64,000 nucleotides of DNA from Paraburkholderia sp. BL9I2N2 (GTDB taxonomy: Bacteria; Pseudomonadota; Gammaproteobacteria; Burkholderiales; Burkholderiaceae): positions 744,001 through 808,000 of the forward strand of contig NZ_SMGP01000002.1 in the NCBI RefSeq assembly GCF_004339745.1, read 5' to 3'. Shown piece by piece: positions 34,322 through 43,348 of the stretch; position 1 is the first letter of the stretch; every line of letters begins with the position of its first letter. Under the pieces are notes generated by a model that did not search any database, was not told the DNA's origin, and worked only from the letters and a program-made list of their open reading frames with translations. Both the position numbers and the translations under genes were made by a program.

Positions 34322-36466
34322 TCAACTGAGCGTGCGCCCCGCCGCGCCAAACCGTTCGACGCACGCCTGCCGCACCCGCTCGACCGGCATCGACCAATCC
34401 TCATCCGGCGCGCGGCGGAACAGGCGCAGCGTGTGCGGATACCACGGCGAATCGCTGCGATCGTGCAGCCAGCGCCAATCGATATCTATTTCCGGCAGCA
34501 TCACCCAGCACGGCTTACCGAGCGATGCGGTCAGATGCGCGATGGACGTGTCCACGCAAATCACCAGATCGAGTTGCGCGATGATCGCGGCGCTGTCCGC
34601 GAAATCCGTCACGCGCGAGCCGAGGTCGAACAGCGGTTGATCGGCTGGCGGATGGCGCGCCTCGTCCTCGCCGCGCCCTTTTTGCAGACTCACGAAGCTC
34701 AGTCCGGGCACGCTCCAGAGCGGCGCCAACATGGCGAGCGAAGGTATCGACCGGTTCGCGTCGTTATGATGATTCGCGTTGCCCTTCCACACGAGGCCAA
34801 TCTTGCGACCCGGCGGCAGCGCGTCCAACACCGGACGCCACCGCTCGACCAACTCCGGCTCGGTCGCTAGACGCACGGCGCGCGGAATCGTGTCCATGCT
34901 AGTGCGCAGATGCAGCGGCGCGCTCAGCAGGCTCGCCCAGCAGTCGTAGTCAGACGACTGGGCGCGCGCGGTGTCGTGATCGAGCACGGCGTCGACACCG
35001 TCGACGCATGCCATCAGCCGGTGCAGCGACGGTGCGCACGCAAAAGCGATATGCGAGGCGCCCTGCGCTTTCAGCAAGGCGAAATAGCGGCTGAACTGGA
35101 TCATGTCGCCGAGGCCGTCTTCCTGCCACACCAGCAGGGACTTGTCGGCGAGCGTGCCGCCTTGCCACTGCGGGCAACCCAACATCGACGTGGTCTTGTG
35201 ATGGACGAAACCGGGCTGCTCGTAGCGGCACTCGTACAGACGCCAGCCCTCTTCGAAGCGTCCCATGCCGAGCAGCAGTACAGCCAGGCCGAATTTCGCG
35301 TCGCCGTAATCGGCACGTAAAGCGAGCGCCCGGCGATACGCGGTTTCTGCCTCGGGCAGTTGCATGAGTTGCGCCCGCGCCGCGCCGAGGTTGTAATGCG
35401 CCTCCGCCATCTCGGGACACACGCTCAATGCCCGCTCGAAAGCGTCGACGGCCGCCGGTAGACGGTCGAGCCGGCGGAGCACGCACCCCAGGTTGTTGTG
35501 CGCATGCACGAGATCGGGCCGCAGGCGAATCGCTTCACGGTAAGCCGATTCGGCCTCGAACAAATGCTCGAGTTTGCACAACGCCACGCCGAGGTTGTAG
35601 TGCGCTTCGGCGTAGTCAGGGCGTCGCGCGATGGCTTCGCGATAAGCCGCTTCGGCTTCGGGTAAACGTTCGAGATCGGCGAGCACGGTGCCGAGATTCA
35701 GGAGAGCTTCCGCGTAATCTGGACGAATGGCGAGGGCAAGGCGAAAAGCCAGTTTGGCTTCGGTGAGACGGAACATCGCCTTCAGCACGCCACCGAGATT
35801 GTTGAGCGCCTCCGGATACTGCGGCCGGATGGTCAGCGCCTCGCGGTAGGCGGCGTCCGCTTCGACGAGACGGCCGAGTTCCATCAGCACGTTGCCCAGA
35901 TTGTTATGGGCTTCGGCATGAGCCGGCAGTCCCGGCAGCGCCTGGCGGAACGCCGCTTCCGCTTCTGGCAGGCGGCGCAGTTCGTGCAGCACGATGCCGC
36001 GGTTATAGTGGGCTTCGGCGTAGTCGGGGCGAATCGCCAGCGCCTCGCGATACGACGCCTCCGCCTCCTCCTTGTAGCCGAGCCCGTAGAGCACGGCGCC
36101 GAGATGATTGCGGGCGTCGGCGTGGCCGGGCCGCAGCACGACCAGTTGCCGGTAGATTGCCTTGGCCGCCGACAGACGGCCGAGCGACTTGAGCAGCATG
36201 CCGAGACTGCCGTACACCTCGGCATAGGCGGGTTTGATTTGCAGGCAGCGGCGCCAATGGCTTTCCGCATCAGCGGGCCGCTGCAAAGCAAACGAGCAGG
36301 CCCCGGCGATATTCAACGCGTCGGCGAGGGCGTCATCCGGCATCGCATCGCCGTCGACGAGCGGCGTCACCATCGACAAAGCCTCGGTGAATTGTCCGGC
36401 CGAGAACAACGAGACGGCCTGCTGGTTGATATCGTCGATCGAGGATGCGAGCTGCGTGTGGTTCAT
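34322..36466 (-). CDS. TPR protein with C-terminal glycosyltransferase-like domain
   Basis: A 714-residue protein. Residues 1 to about 400 hold roughly eleven tetratricopeptide repeats of 34 residues (pattern AEAHYNLGVVLxxLxRLPEAEAAYREALxxRPDYA). From about residue 430 there is a GT-B-like domain with LLVWQEDGLGDMIQFSRYFALLKAQG and, near the end, CVDTSIAHLTASLGKPCWVMLPEIDIDWRWL, resembling GT9/OGT-type nucleotide-sugar transferases. Such proteins modify proteins or surface structures. No methyltransferase or flagellin genes are nearby, so the acceptor is unknown. The start at 36466 avoids an Arg-rich extension. Confidence 0.85.
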   Translation of the reverse strand: MNHTQLASSIDDINQQAVSLFSAGQFTEALSMVTPLVDGDAMPDDALADALNIAGACSFALQRPADAESHWRRCLQIKPAYAEVYGSLGMLLKSLGRLSAAKAIYRQLVVLRPGHADARNHLGAVLYGLGYKEEAEASYREALAIRPDYAEAHYNRGIVLHELRRLPEAEAAFRQALPGLPAHAEAHNNLGNVLMELGRLVEADAAYREALTIRPQYPEALNNLGGVLKAMFRLTEAKLAFRLALAIRPDYAEALLNLGTVLADLERLPEAEAAYREAIARRPDYAEAHYNLGVALCKLEHLFEAESAYREAIRLRPDLVHAHNNLGCVLRRLDRLPAAVDAFERALSVCPEMAEAHYNLGAARAQLMQLPEAETAYRRALALRADYGDAKFGLAVLLLGMGRFEEGWRLYECRYEQPGFVHHKTTSMLGCPQWQGGTLADKSLLVWQEDGLGDMIQFSRYFALLKAQGASHIAFACAPSLHRLMACVDGVDAVLDHDTARAQSSDYDCWASLLSAPLHLRTSMDTIPRAVRLATEPELVERWRPVLDALPPGRKIGLVWKGNANHHNDANRSIPSLAMLAPLWSVPGLSFVSLQKGRGEDEARHPPADQPLFDLGSRVTDFADSAAIIAQLDLVICVDTSIAHLTASLGKPCWVMLPEIDIDWRWLHDRSDSPWYPHTLRLFRRAPDEDWSMPVERVRQACVERFGAAGRTLS

Positions 36467-36725
36467 GAGTCGTGGTAACTGGGGTCGGCGATGATCCGGC
36501 CGGGTCGATCGCATGTGCCGCGCCTAACCGGCGCTTCAGCAGCCGGATCTGGCGTGCCGAAGCCTCGGTGCGGCCGGGAAAGCGGAACATGTACCACGCA
36601 GCTTACGTGAATCGACGCCCCTGTAACGCGGCGAAATGAGCGGATTTCGGCCTTCTAATCTCACGCTATAACCGGCATTACGCGAGAAAAGACGGCGCGG
36701 CAATGTTAGAATCGCCCGCGTCCTT

Positions 36726-37157
36726 ATGCCCACCATCATGATTCCACGCTCTCGCAACCGCATGACCGCATGGCTTGGCCTGTTCGCCATGTGGCTCGTC
36801 GTGTTCGCGCCGGTCGTGAGTCAGATGCTGGTGTCGAACAGCGCGCACGAGCCCTTCGCCGCGCTCTGTTCGGCGCTGCAGCCGCGCGATTTCAGCGTGG
36901 CAGGCGTGGTAAGCACGGCGAGCGTGACGACCCAGACCGCCCCCGCACCGGTCCATCTGAGCCATGACGACGCATTCGGCGCGTGCGGCTACTGTCATCT
37001 GCTCCAGCACCACGTCGCCATGCCGACGGTCGCCGCGGCCGAGCCGCCCGCCGCCCTCGCGCTTGCCGGCACCGCGCCGCCCACGCTATCCACCCGCTTC
37101 ACGCCGCTCGGCGCCTTTCCGTCCGGCCGTCCTAGAGCTCCGCCCGTCGTTTCCTGA
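36726..37157 (+). CDS. DUF2946-family small membrane protein
   Basis: A 143-residue protein with one N-terminal transmembrane helix (MTAWLGLFAMWLVVFAPVVSQMLV) and a periplasmic part carrying the family motif GACGYCHLLQHHVAMP. The CxxC and HH residues look like a metal site, and DUF2946 genes commonly sit beside TonB-dependent copper or metal receptors, as here: the receptor gene starts 81 bases downstream and a PepSY protein follows. A role in metal handling, likely copper or iron, is inferred from motif and context. Confidence 0.82.
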   Translation: MPTIMIPRSRNRMTAWLGLFAMWLVVFAPVVSQMLVSNSAHEPFAALCSALQPRDFSVAGVVSTASVTTQTAPAPVHLSHDDAFGACGYCHLLQHHVAMPTVAAAEPPAALALAGTAPPTLSTRFTPLGAFPSGRPRAPPVVS

Positions 37158-37238
37158 TCGCCATCGGTCCTGATCGCGCATTCGTCGCACCCGTCGAGGG
37201 GGCGCGCGATCGCCTGTTCATGCATCAAGGAAACGTTC

Positions 37239-39617
37239 ATGCTCAACTTCGCCCTGCGAAGGCTGCCCTTTTGCGCCCGCCGTGGCGCACGCGGCTTCTC
37301 GCGTCAACCGCTATCCCGGCCGTTTTTGTCCGGCTATCTGCCAGCCATCGTTCCGGCGTTCGTGCCGGCTTTCGTCGCCTCGCACGCTCATGCGCAGAGC
37401 GCGAGCGCCGAGGCCGCGCTGCCCGCCATCAGCGTCAGCGCGAATGCGAGCGCCGCACCCCGCGCCGTCGATCCCAACCTGCCGGCTTCAGTCGAGACCG
37501 TCACCCGCGAGCAGTTCGACAACTGGACCGTCGTCAACACCGAAGACGTCCTGAAGTACATGCCGAACCTCGCCGTGCGCAAGCGCTTTATCGGCGATCT
37601 GAATTCGATCATCGCCGTGCGCGGCACCAGCAACACGCAAAGCGCGCGAGGTCTCGTCTACGCGGATGGTCTGTTGCTCAGCAATCTGCTCGGCAACAGC
37701 TATTCGTTTCCGCCGCGCTGGTCGATGGTGTTTCCCGACGAGATCCAACAAGTGGATGTGATCTATGGGCCATTTTCCGCGCTCTATCCGGGCAATTCGC
37801 TCGGCGCGACCGTGCTCATCAGCACACGCATGCCGAAACAGTTCGAAGCGACCGCCGACGTCAAGGGCTTCACCCAGCACTTCAGCCTGTTCGGCGTGAA
37901 TCAGAATTTCAACGGCAGCGAAGCCAGCGCGACGCTCGGTGACCGCATCGGCAAATTTTCGTTTCTGCTCGGCGTGAATCATCTGGAAAACACCAGCCAG
38001 CCGCTGCAATTCGCCACGCTCGCCAAGTCCAGCACACCCGCCAAAGCCGGCGACACGCCGGTCACCGGCGCCTACTTCTACAACAACCAGACCAACACCC
38101 CGACGGCGGTACTCGGCGTGAACGGCGAAGGCATCGAACACACGGTGCAGGACCAGTTCAAGCTGAAGATGCAGTACGACTTCACGCCGACATTGCAGGC
38201 CGGCTTCACGCTCGGATACTGGCATCAGACTTACAACAGCCAGACCTCGAGCTTTCTGCGCGAGGCGAACGGCAATCCGGTCTACGGCGGCAAGGTGGCG
38301 ATCGACGGTTACGAATACACCATTCCCGCCGCCGCATTCGCGCCGAGCCTGGGCCATAGCGAGAACTGGCTCTATGGCCTGTCGCTGAAAACGCGCAATG
38401 CCACCGGCTGGAATGGCGAAGCGATCGCTTCATACTACGACGTCGGCAATAGCGTGGCGCGCACCGCGAATTCCGGCGCGCCGGGCAACGGTCCAGGCAC
38501 GGTGATTTTCGGCGACGGCGCCGGCTGGAAAACGCTCGATCTGCGCAGCACCTATACGCCCGCGACGCAACAGGCGGGGCTCACGAATCATGCGCTCAGC
38601 TTCGGCTATCACTACGACAACTACTTCCTCGACAACGAGAGTTACAACACGCTGAACTGGCGCGACGGCGCGGCGACGTCGTTCGCCAATGCGTTTGCCG
38701 GCAAGACGCAGACCCAGGCGCTCTACGCGCAGGACGCATGGCGCTTTCTACCGCGCTGGAAGCTCGTCTACGGCGTGCGCTACGAAGACTGGCAGGCGTA
38801 TGGCGGCTCGCAGTCGCTGGGCGGCACGACCCTGCCGTACAGCGACGCGAGCCAGCAGCACTTCTCGCCGAAAGCCTCCTTGTCGTTCGACGTCACCGAG
38901 GATCTGATCGTGCGCGCGTCCATCGGCCGCGCCTATCGCTTTCCGACGGTCAGCGAGTTGTTTCAAGGGCAGATCAACGGCTCCACGATCGTCAACAACA
39001 ATCCGAACCTGAAGCCCGAAGACGATCTCTCGAAGGAACTGACCGCCGAATGGGCGCACTGGAACGGCGTGTTCCGCTTCTCGCTGTTTCAGGACGACGT
39101 GAAGAACACGATCTTCAGCCAGACCGATACGACCGTGATTCCCAACGTGACGAACTTCCAGAACATCGGCAAGGTCCGCTCGCGCGGCGTGGAAACGAGC
39201 TACTCGGGAGAGGACGTGCTGGTGCGCGGCCTGGACCTGCTGGCGAGCGTGGCCTACACGCAGTCGAAGATCATCGCCAACGCGCAGAACCCGGCCACGG
39301 TCGGCAAATACTTCTACCGGATTCCGCTGTGGCGCGCGGATCTCGCCGCGACGTATCACTTCGACGAACGCGCGGCCCTCACGCTTGCCGCGCGCTATTC
39401 GGGCCGTCAGTACAACACGCTCACCAACACCGACACGAATCCGGATGTGTTCGGCGGCACGAGTTCGTACACGGTGGCCGACGCGAAATTCACCTACAAG
39501 CCGACCAGGCTAAGTGAAGTCGGCATCGGCGTCGACAACCTGTTCGATGCCCGCTACTTCGTCTACCACCCATATCCCGGCCGCACGTTCTACGTGGAAG
39601 CGAAGCTGCGCATGTGA
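37239..39617 (+). CDS. TonB-dependent outer-membrane receptor
   Basis: A 792-residue receptor. A long N-terminus with an unusual VPAFVPAFV stretch ends in the signal cleavage region ASHAHAQ. The plug domain runs from VETVTREQFDNWTVVNTEDVLKYMPNLAVRKR through GVADGLLL-like and VDVIYGPFSALYPGNSLGATVLI. The 22-strand barrel follows, with the TonB-receptor signature VSELFQGQINGSTIVNNNPNLKPE and the last strand ending VGIDNLFDARY...FYVEAKLRM. It lies between DUF2946 and PepSY genes, suggesting uptake of a metal or metal chelate. AAGGAA precedes the ATG. Confidence 0.92.
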   Translation: MLNFALRRLPFCARRGARGFSRQPLSRPFLSGYLPAIVPAFVPAFVASHAHAQSASAEAALPAISVSANASAAPRAVDPNLPASVETVTREQFDNWTVVNTEDVLKYMPNLAVRKRFIGDLNSIIAVRGTSNTQSARGLVYADGLLLSNLLGNSYSFPPRWSMVFPDEIQQVDVIYGPFSALYPGNSLGATVLISTRMPKQFEATADVKGFTQHFSLFGVNQNFNGSEASATLGDRIGKFSFLLGVNHLENTSQPLQFATLAKSSTPAKAGDTPVTGAYFYNNQTNTPTAVLGVNGEGIEHTVQDQFKLKMQYDFTPTLQAGFTLGYWHQTYNSQTSSFLREANGNPVYGGKVAIDGYEYTIPAAAFAPSLGHSENWLYGLSLKTRNATGWNGEAIASYYDVGNSVARTANSGAPGNGPGTVIFGDGAGWKTLDLRSTYTPATQQAGLTNHALSFGYHYDNYFLDNESYNTLNWRDGAATSFANAFAGKTQTQALYAQDAWRFLPRWKLVYGVRYEDWQAYGGSQSLGGTTLPYSDASQQHFSPKASLSFDVTEDLIVRASIGRAYRFPTVSELFQGQINGSTIVNNNPNLKPEDDLSKELTAEWAHWNGVFRFSLFQDDVKNTIFSQTDTTVIPNVTNFQNIGKVRSRGVETSYSGEDVLVRGLDLLASVAYTQSKIIANAQNPATVGKYFYRIPLWRADLAATYHFDERAALTLAARYSGRQYNTLTNTDTNPDVFGGTSSYTVADAKFTYKPTRLSEVGIGVDNLFDARYFVYHPYPGRTFYVEAKLRM

Positions 39618-39698
39618 GCGCGCTGAACGCGCCGCAGTCGAGTGCGCAGCCACGCTGCTCGAACCGATCGATTCATTTTTTGCTTCAGGAGGATTTTC

Positions 39699-41264
39699 AT
39701 GTCCACCACCGCTCCCACCGACGCTCGGAGAATCACACCAGCGACCACCGCGGTCCATCCGGGCTACCGGACGCTCTGGCGCTGGCATTTTTATGCGGGC
39801 CTCTTCGTGATGCCGTTTCTGGTCGTGCTGGCGATCACCGGCACGCTGTATTGCTTCCAGCCGCAAATCGAGCCGCTGCTTTATCCGCAGCGCCTGATCG
39901 TCGCACCGCAAGCCGTACCGAGGCTGCCCGAAGACGCGCTGCTGGCGAGAGCGCGTGCGGCCATGCCGCCGGATGCTGTCGCAGTGACCGCGGTCGTCGC
40001 GAGCGCGCCGGAGCGCAGTGCCGAATTCATCTTCCGTCTCGCGGACGGCGATAAGCAGAGCGTCTATGTGAATCCCTACACCGGCGCGGTGCTGGGCACG
40101 CTGAGCGTCGAGCGGCGCTTCATGCAGGTGGACCGGATGCTTCATCGCAAGCTGCTGCTCGGCAAACCCGGCGAGTTGCTGATGGAACTCGCCGCGTGCT
40201 GGACGCTCGTGATGATCGGCACCGGCGTCGCGTTGTGGTGGCCGCGCGAGAAAACCACCGCACGTGCGGCACTGTTGCCGCGCTTCACGCTGAAGGGGCG
40301 CGCGCTGTGGAAGAACGTCCACGCCGTGTTGGGCATCTGGCTCGCGCTCGGTGCGCTCGCGTTCGTATTGACGGGACTGCCGTGGACGGGTTCATGGGGC
40401 AAGCAGTTCAAGGCGCTCGCGACCGCCGCGAATCTCGGCGCGCCGCCGGGTTCGTGGGGCGGTTTGCCGTTGCAATCCGCCATGCCTGGAAAGAGCGGCA
40501 AGCAGCCCTCCGCGGCGGACACGCGCGCAGCGGATACGGCGCAAGATGAGCACGCCGAACACAATGGCCACGGCACCCCAGCGGCCAACACGGACTCGAT
40601 GCCCGGCATGGTCATGGACGACCTGCCTCTGCCGCTCACGCCTTGGGCCGTCGGCAACACACGCGTGCCAAACTCCGACGCCAACACCAACTTCGGCTCC
40701 GATGAGGCAACCGCGATACACCCGCTGCCGCTCGGCCGCGTCGTCGCACTGGCGGCCTCGCTCGGCGTGACGGACGGCTACAACATCGTGCTGCCTGCTT
40801 CCTCGACCGGCGTCTACACCGTCTCGTACTTCCCGGACGATCCCAAAGACGAACGCACGCTGTACATCGAGCAATACAGCGGCGCAATCCTGAAGGACAT
40901 CCGCTATGCCGATTACGGCGCGGTGTCGAAGGCCGTGTCGTACGGCACGTCGCTGCATATGGGCCGCTATTTCGGCGTCGCCAACCAGATTCTCTGCGCC
41001 GCGATTTCGTTAGGGCTGGCGGCGATGGCCGTCACCGGCTGTGTGATGTGGTGGAAGCGGCGGCCGCAACGCACGCTCGGCGCACCGTCGCGCGAACGTG
41101 CCGCGCCGCCGATGCGCGGCTGGAAAACCGGCCTCGTGCTGCTCGGCATCGTGTTCCCGTTGATGGGCGCCACGCTGCTCGCGGTGTGGCTCGCCGACCG
41201 CGCGATTTTCGGCCGTGGTTCGCGCCGCGCCGGTGTCGTCCAGACGGAGGCTGCGCAACAGTGA
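39699..41264 (+). CDS. PepSY-associated membrane protein with His/Met-rich loop
   Basis: A 521-residue PepSY_TM-type inner-membrane protein, 81 bases after the TonB receptor, with AGGAGG six bases before the ATG. Helices are seen at WRWHFYAGLFVMPFLVVLAITGTLYCF, MELAACWTLVMIGTGVALWW, AVLGIWLALGALAFVLTGLPW, ILCAAISLGLAAMAVTGCVMWW and TGLVLLGIVFPLMGATLLAVWL. A PepSY domain links the first two. A soluble loop around residues 280-310 reads DEHAEHNGHG and SMPGMVMDD, rich in His and Met as in copper-binding segments. Such proteins are often ferric or cupric reductases or partners of TonB systems. Confidence 0.87.
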   Translation: MSTTAPTDARRITPATTAVHPGYRTLWRWHFYAGLFVMPFLVVLAITGTLYCFQPQIEPLLYPQRLIVAPQAVPRLPEDALLARARAAMPPDAVAVTAVVASAPERSAEFIFRLADGDKQSVYVNPYTGAVLGTLSVERRFMQVDRMLHRKLLLGKPGELLMELAACWTLVMIGTGVALWWPREKTTARAALLPRFTLKGRALWKNVHAVLGIWLALGALAFVLTGLPWTGSWGKQFKALATAANLGAPPGSWGGLPLQSAMPGKSGKQPSAADTRAADTAQDEHAEHNGHGTPAANTDSMPGMVMDDLPLPLTPWAVGNTRVPNSDANTNFGSDEATAIHPLPLGRVVALAASLGVTDGYNIVLPASSTGVYTVSYFPDDPKDERTLYIEQYSGAILKDIRYADYGAVSKAVSYGTSLHMGRYFGVANQILCAAISLGLAAMAVTGCVMWWKRRPQRTLGAPSRERAAPPMRGWKTGLVLLGIVFPLMGATLLAVWLADRAIFGRGSRRAGVVQTEAAQQ

Positions 41265-41274
41265 GCCGGCCCGT

Positions 41275-41288
41275 GTTTCCGCGGAAAC
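41275..41288. promoter_or_regulatory. Perfect 14-bp palindrome after the PepSY gene
   Basis: GTTTCCGCGGAAAC, ten bases after the PepSY stop and 95 bases before the DeoR start. It could be part of a weak terminator or an operator for the next gene. Confidence 0.35.
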
Positions 41289-41340
41289 GGACTTTGGCTT
41301 GCACAAACACGTTGCAGGCTTTGAACGTTTACGCTACATT

Positions 41341-41374
41341 TTGCTCGATTATGATCGTTTCATAAACCGAGCAA
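41341..41374. promoter_or_regulatory. Nested inverted repeat at the DeoR-family gene
   Basis: TTGCTCG at 41341-41347 pairs with CGAGCAA at 41368-41374, and inside it TTATG at 41349-41353 pairs with CATAA at 41361-41365. The element ends 9 bases before the ATG and its right arm touches the AAGGTG ribosome site. It is a likely autoregulatory operator and could also fold in mRNA over the ribosome site. Confidence 0.6.
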
Positions 41375-41383
41375 GGTGAAGAC

Positions 41384-42178
41384 ATGCAACGAACGCGACA
41401 GGAAGCCATCGACGGGCTGCTGCCCGAGCAGCGCGAACAGCTGATTCTGGAGCGGCTGCGGGCGCACGGGCGCGTGCTGGCGTCGGCACTCGCGGCGGAA
41501 CTCCAGACTTCGGAGCACACGGTGCGACGCCATCTGCGTGATCTCGCCGATCAGGGCCATTGCAAGCGCGTCTATGGCGGCGCCCTGCTGATCTCGCCGG
41601 CCGACAAACCCGCGTCGGTGCGCATGGGCGAAGCTGTGGATCGCAAGGCCTGCCTCGCCGCCGCCGCGGTGTCGATCGTCCGCTCGAAGCAGATCATCCT
41701 GCTGGATGCGGGTTCGACGAACGTCGCGATTGCCGACGCGCTGCCCGACAACGCGGACCTGACCGTCGTGACGAATTCACCCGAGGCCGCCGCTCGTCTG
41801 CTGAACCGGCCGGGATTCGAGGTGATTCTCGTCGGCGGACGGATCGCGCGCGGCGCGGCGGGCTCGCTCGGCGCAACTGCCTTGCTGCAGATCCAGCAGA
41901 TCCGCGCCGATCTCTGTTTCCTCGGCGCCTGCGCGCTCGATGCGGACGAAGGTGTCGCCGCCTTCGACGCCGAAGATGCCGAACTCAAACGGGCGATGCT
42001 CAAGGCAAGCGGCCAGATCGCCATCGCCATGACTTCGGAAAAGCTGATGACGGCGGCGCCGTTCTCGGTGGCGCCCGCTTCCGCCGTAGACTACCTGTTC
42101 GTCGAAGCCGACGTGAGCGCCGCGCGCCTCGCCAGCCTCGAAGCGGTCTGCGACAACGTGATGGTGGCCCGCTCATGA
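41384..42178 (+). CDS. DeoR/GlpR-family transcriptional regulator
   Basis: A 264-residue regulator. The N-terminal HTH is LLPEQREQLILERLRAHGRVLASALAAELQTSEHTVRRHLRDLADQGHCKRVYGGAL, the DeoR signature. The C-terminal DeoRC sensor domain of the ISOCOT fold follows with QIILLDAGSTNVAIADALPDNADLTVVTNS and FEVILVGGRIARGAAGSLGATALLQIQQIRADLCFLGACALDADEGV; it binds a sugar phosphate in studied members. The stop overlaps the start of the downstream MFS gene (ATGA), so it probably controls that carrier. A nested palindrome lies at its own promoter. Confidence 0.9.
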   Translation: MQRTRQEAIDGLLPEQREQLILERLRAHGRVLASALAAELQTSEHTVRRHLRDLADQGHCKRVYGGALLISPADKPASVRMGEAVDRKACLAAAAVSIVRSKQIILLDAGSTNVAIADALPDNADLTVVTNSPEAAARLLNRPGFEVILVGGRIARGAAGSLGATALLQIQQIRADLCFLGACALDADEGVAAFDAEDAELKRAMLKASGQIAIAMTSEKLMTAAPFSVAPASAVDYLFVEADVSAARLASLEAVCDNVMVARS

Positions 42179-43341
42179 CATCGTCCGCTGCTGCCCCTAT
42201 CAAGCCCGTCAAGGAACGCATCGCGACCTTGGGCGTGTTTCTCGCCAACGGCTTCGGCATCGGCGCGTGGGCCGTCGAAGTCCCGCGCATCAAGGAAAGC
42301 CTGGCGCTGGGCGATGCCTCGCTCGGGATCGCGCTGTTCGCCTTCGCGCTCGGCGCCATTGTCGCGATGCCGCTGGCGGGACAACTGGCGCCGCGCTTCG
42401 GCAGTGGCCGCGCCACCGCGCTGCTCGGCGCGGCATTCGTCATCGCGCTGCCGCTACCCGCCCTGGCACCGGGCATGGCGGCGCTGTGCGTCGTGCTGTT
42501 TCTGCTCGGCGCGGCGAACGGCGCGCTCGACGTCTCCATGAACGGTCACGCCAGCACGATCGAAACGCAGTGGCACGCGCCGATCATGTCGTCGTTTCAT
42601 GCGGCCTGGAGCGCGGGCGGCCTGCTCGGCGCCGCCACGGGCGCAATGCTGCAGAAAGGCGGTGCCGGCGTGATCGGCGGCCTGTTGATACCGGACCTGT
42701 TCATCGCTGTCCTGGTCGTCGCCGCCGCGGTGCTCGCGTTGCGTGATCTGGGTCCGAGAGCTGCTGCCGCGTCGAGCGGCCTGGCGTGGCCTTCGTCAGC
42801 CGTGATGAAGCTCGCGATGCTCGCGTTCCTTTGCATGCTGGTGGAAGGCGCGGTCGCCGACTGGAGCGCCGTGTATCTGCGCTCGGCATTGAACCGCGAG
42901 GCCAGCGTCGCCGCGATCGGCTACTCCGCGTTCGCCTTCTCGATGGCGGCGTGCCGCATCGTCGGCGATGTGTCCGTGCGCCGTTTCGGCTCGAGCAAGG
43001 TCGTTGCGCTGGGCGGTCTGATCGCGGTGGCCGGGCTTTCGCTCGTGCTGAGCTGGCCGACAGTCTTCACCGCTTGCGTGGGCTTCGCGATGGTTGGTGT
43101 CGGCCTCGCGAATATCGTTCCGGTGATTTTCAGCGCGGCGGGCCGCTCGACGCTCACGCCGGCGACCGGCGTGTCGATGGCCGCCACCTTCGGTTATGCG
43201 GGCTTCCTGGTCGGGCCGCCGTTGATCGGCCTCGGCGCGGGCCTGCTCGGCCTGCGCCTCGCCTTGTGCGTGCTCGTCATGGCGACGTTGGTCGTCTGCC
43301 TGGTCGGCGGCAAGGCGGTGCGCAGCGCACGGCTTGCTTAG
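42175..43341 (+). CDS. MFS transporter (sugar-efflux/fucose-permease-like)
   Basis: A 388-residue 12-helix carrier. The N-terminal helix pair and loop (GFGIGAWAVEVPRIKESLALGDASLGIALFAFALGAIVAMPLAGQLAPRFGSGRA), the helix-4 phrase GAANGALDVSMNGHASTIE and the matched MSSFHAAWSAGGLLGAATG are typical of the YbjJ-like MFS group. Central residues FLCMLVEGAVADWSAVYL are also a hallmark of this group. It is translationally coupled to the DeoR regulator and converges with the ICMT-like gene seven bases downstream. The substrate is unknown; the regulator type hints at a sugar or sugar derivative. Confidence 0.88.
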   Translation: MTSSAAAPIKPVKERIATLGVFLANGFGIGAWAVEVPRIKESLALGDASLGIALFAFALGAIVAMPLAGQLAPRFGSGRATALLGAAFVIALPLPALAPGMAALCVVLFLLGAANGALDVSMNGHASTIETQWHAPIMSSFHAAWSAGGLLGAATGAMLQKGGAGVIGGLLIPDLFIAVLVVAAAVLALRDLGPRAAAASSGLAWPSSAVMKLAMLAFLCMLVEGAVADWSAVYLRSALNREASVAAIGYSAFAFSMAACRIVGDVSVRRFGSSKVVALGGLIAVAGLSLVLSWPTVFTACVGFAMVGVGLANIVPVIFSAAGRSTLTPATGVSMAATFGYAGFLVGPPLIGLGAGLLGLRLALCVLVMATLVVCLVGGKAVRSARLA

Positions 43342-43348
43342 AACACGC

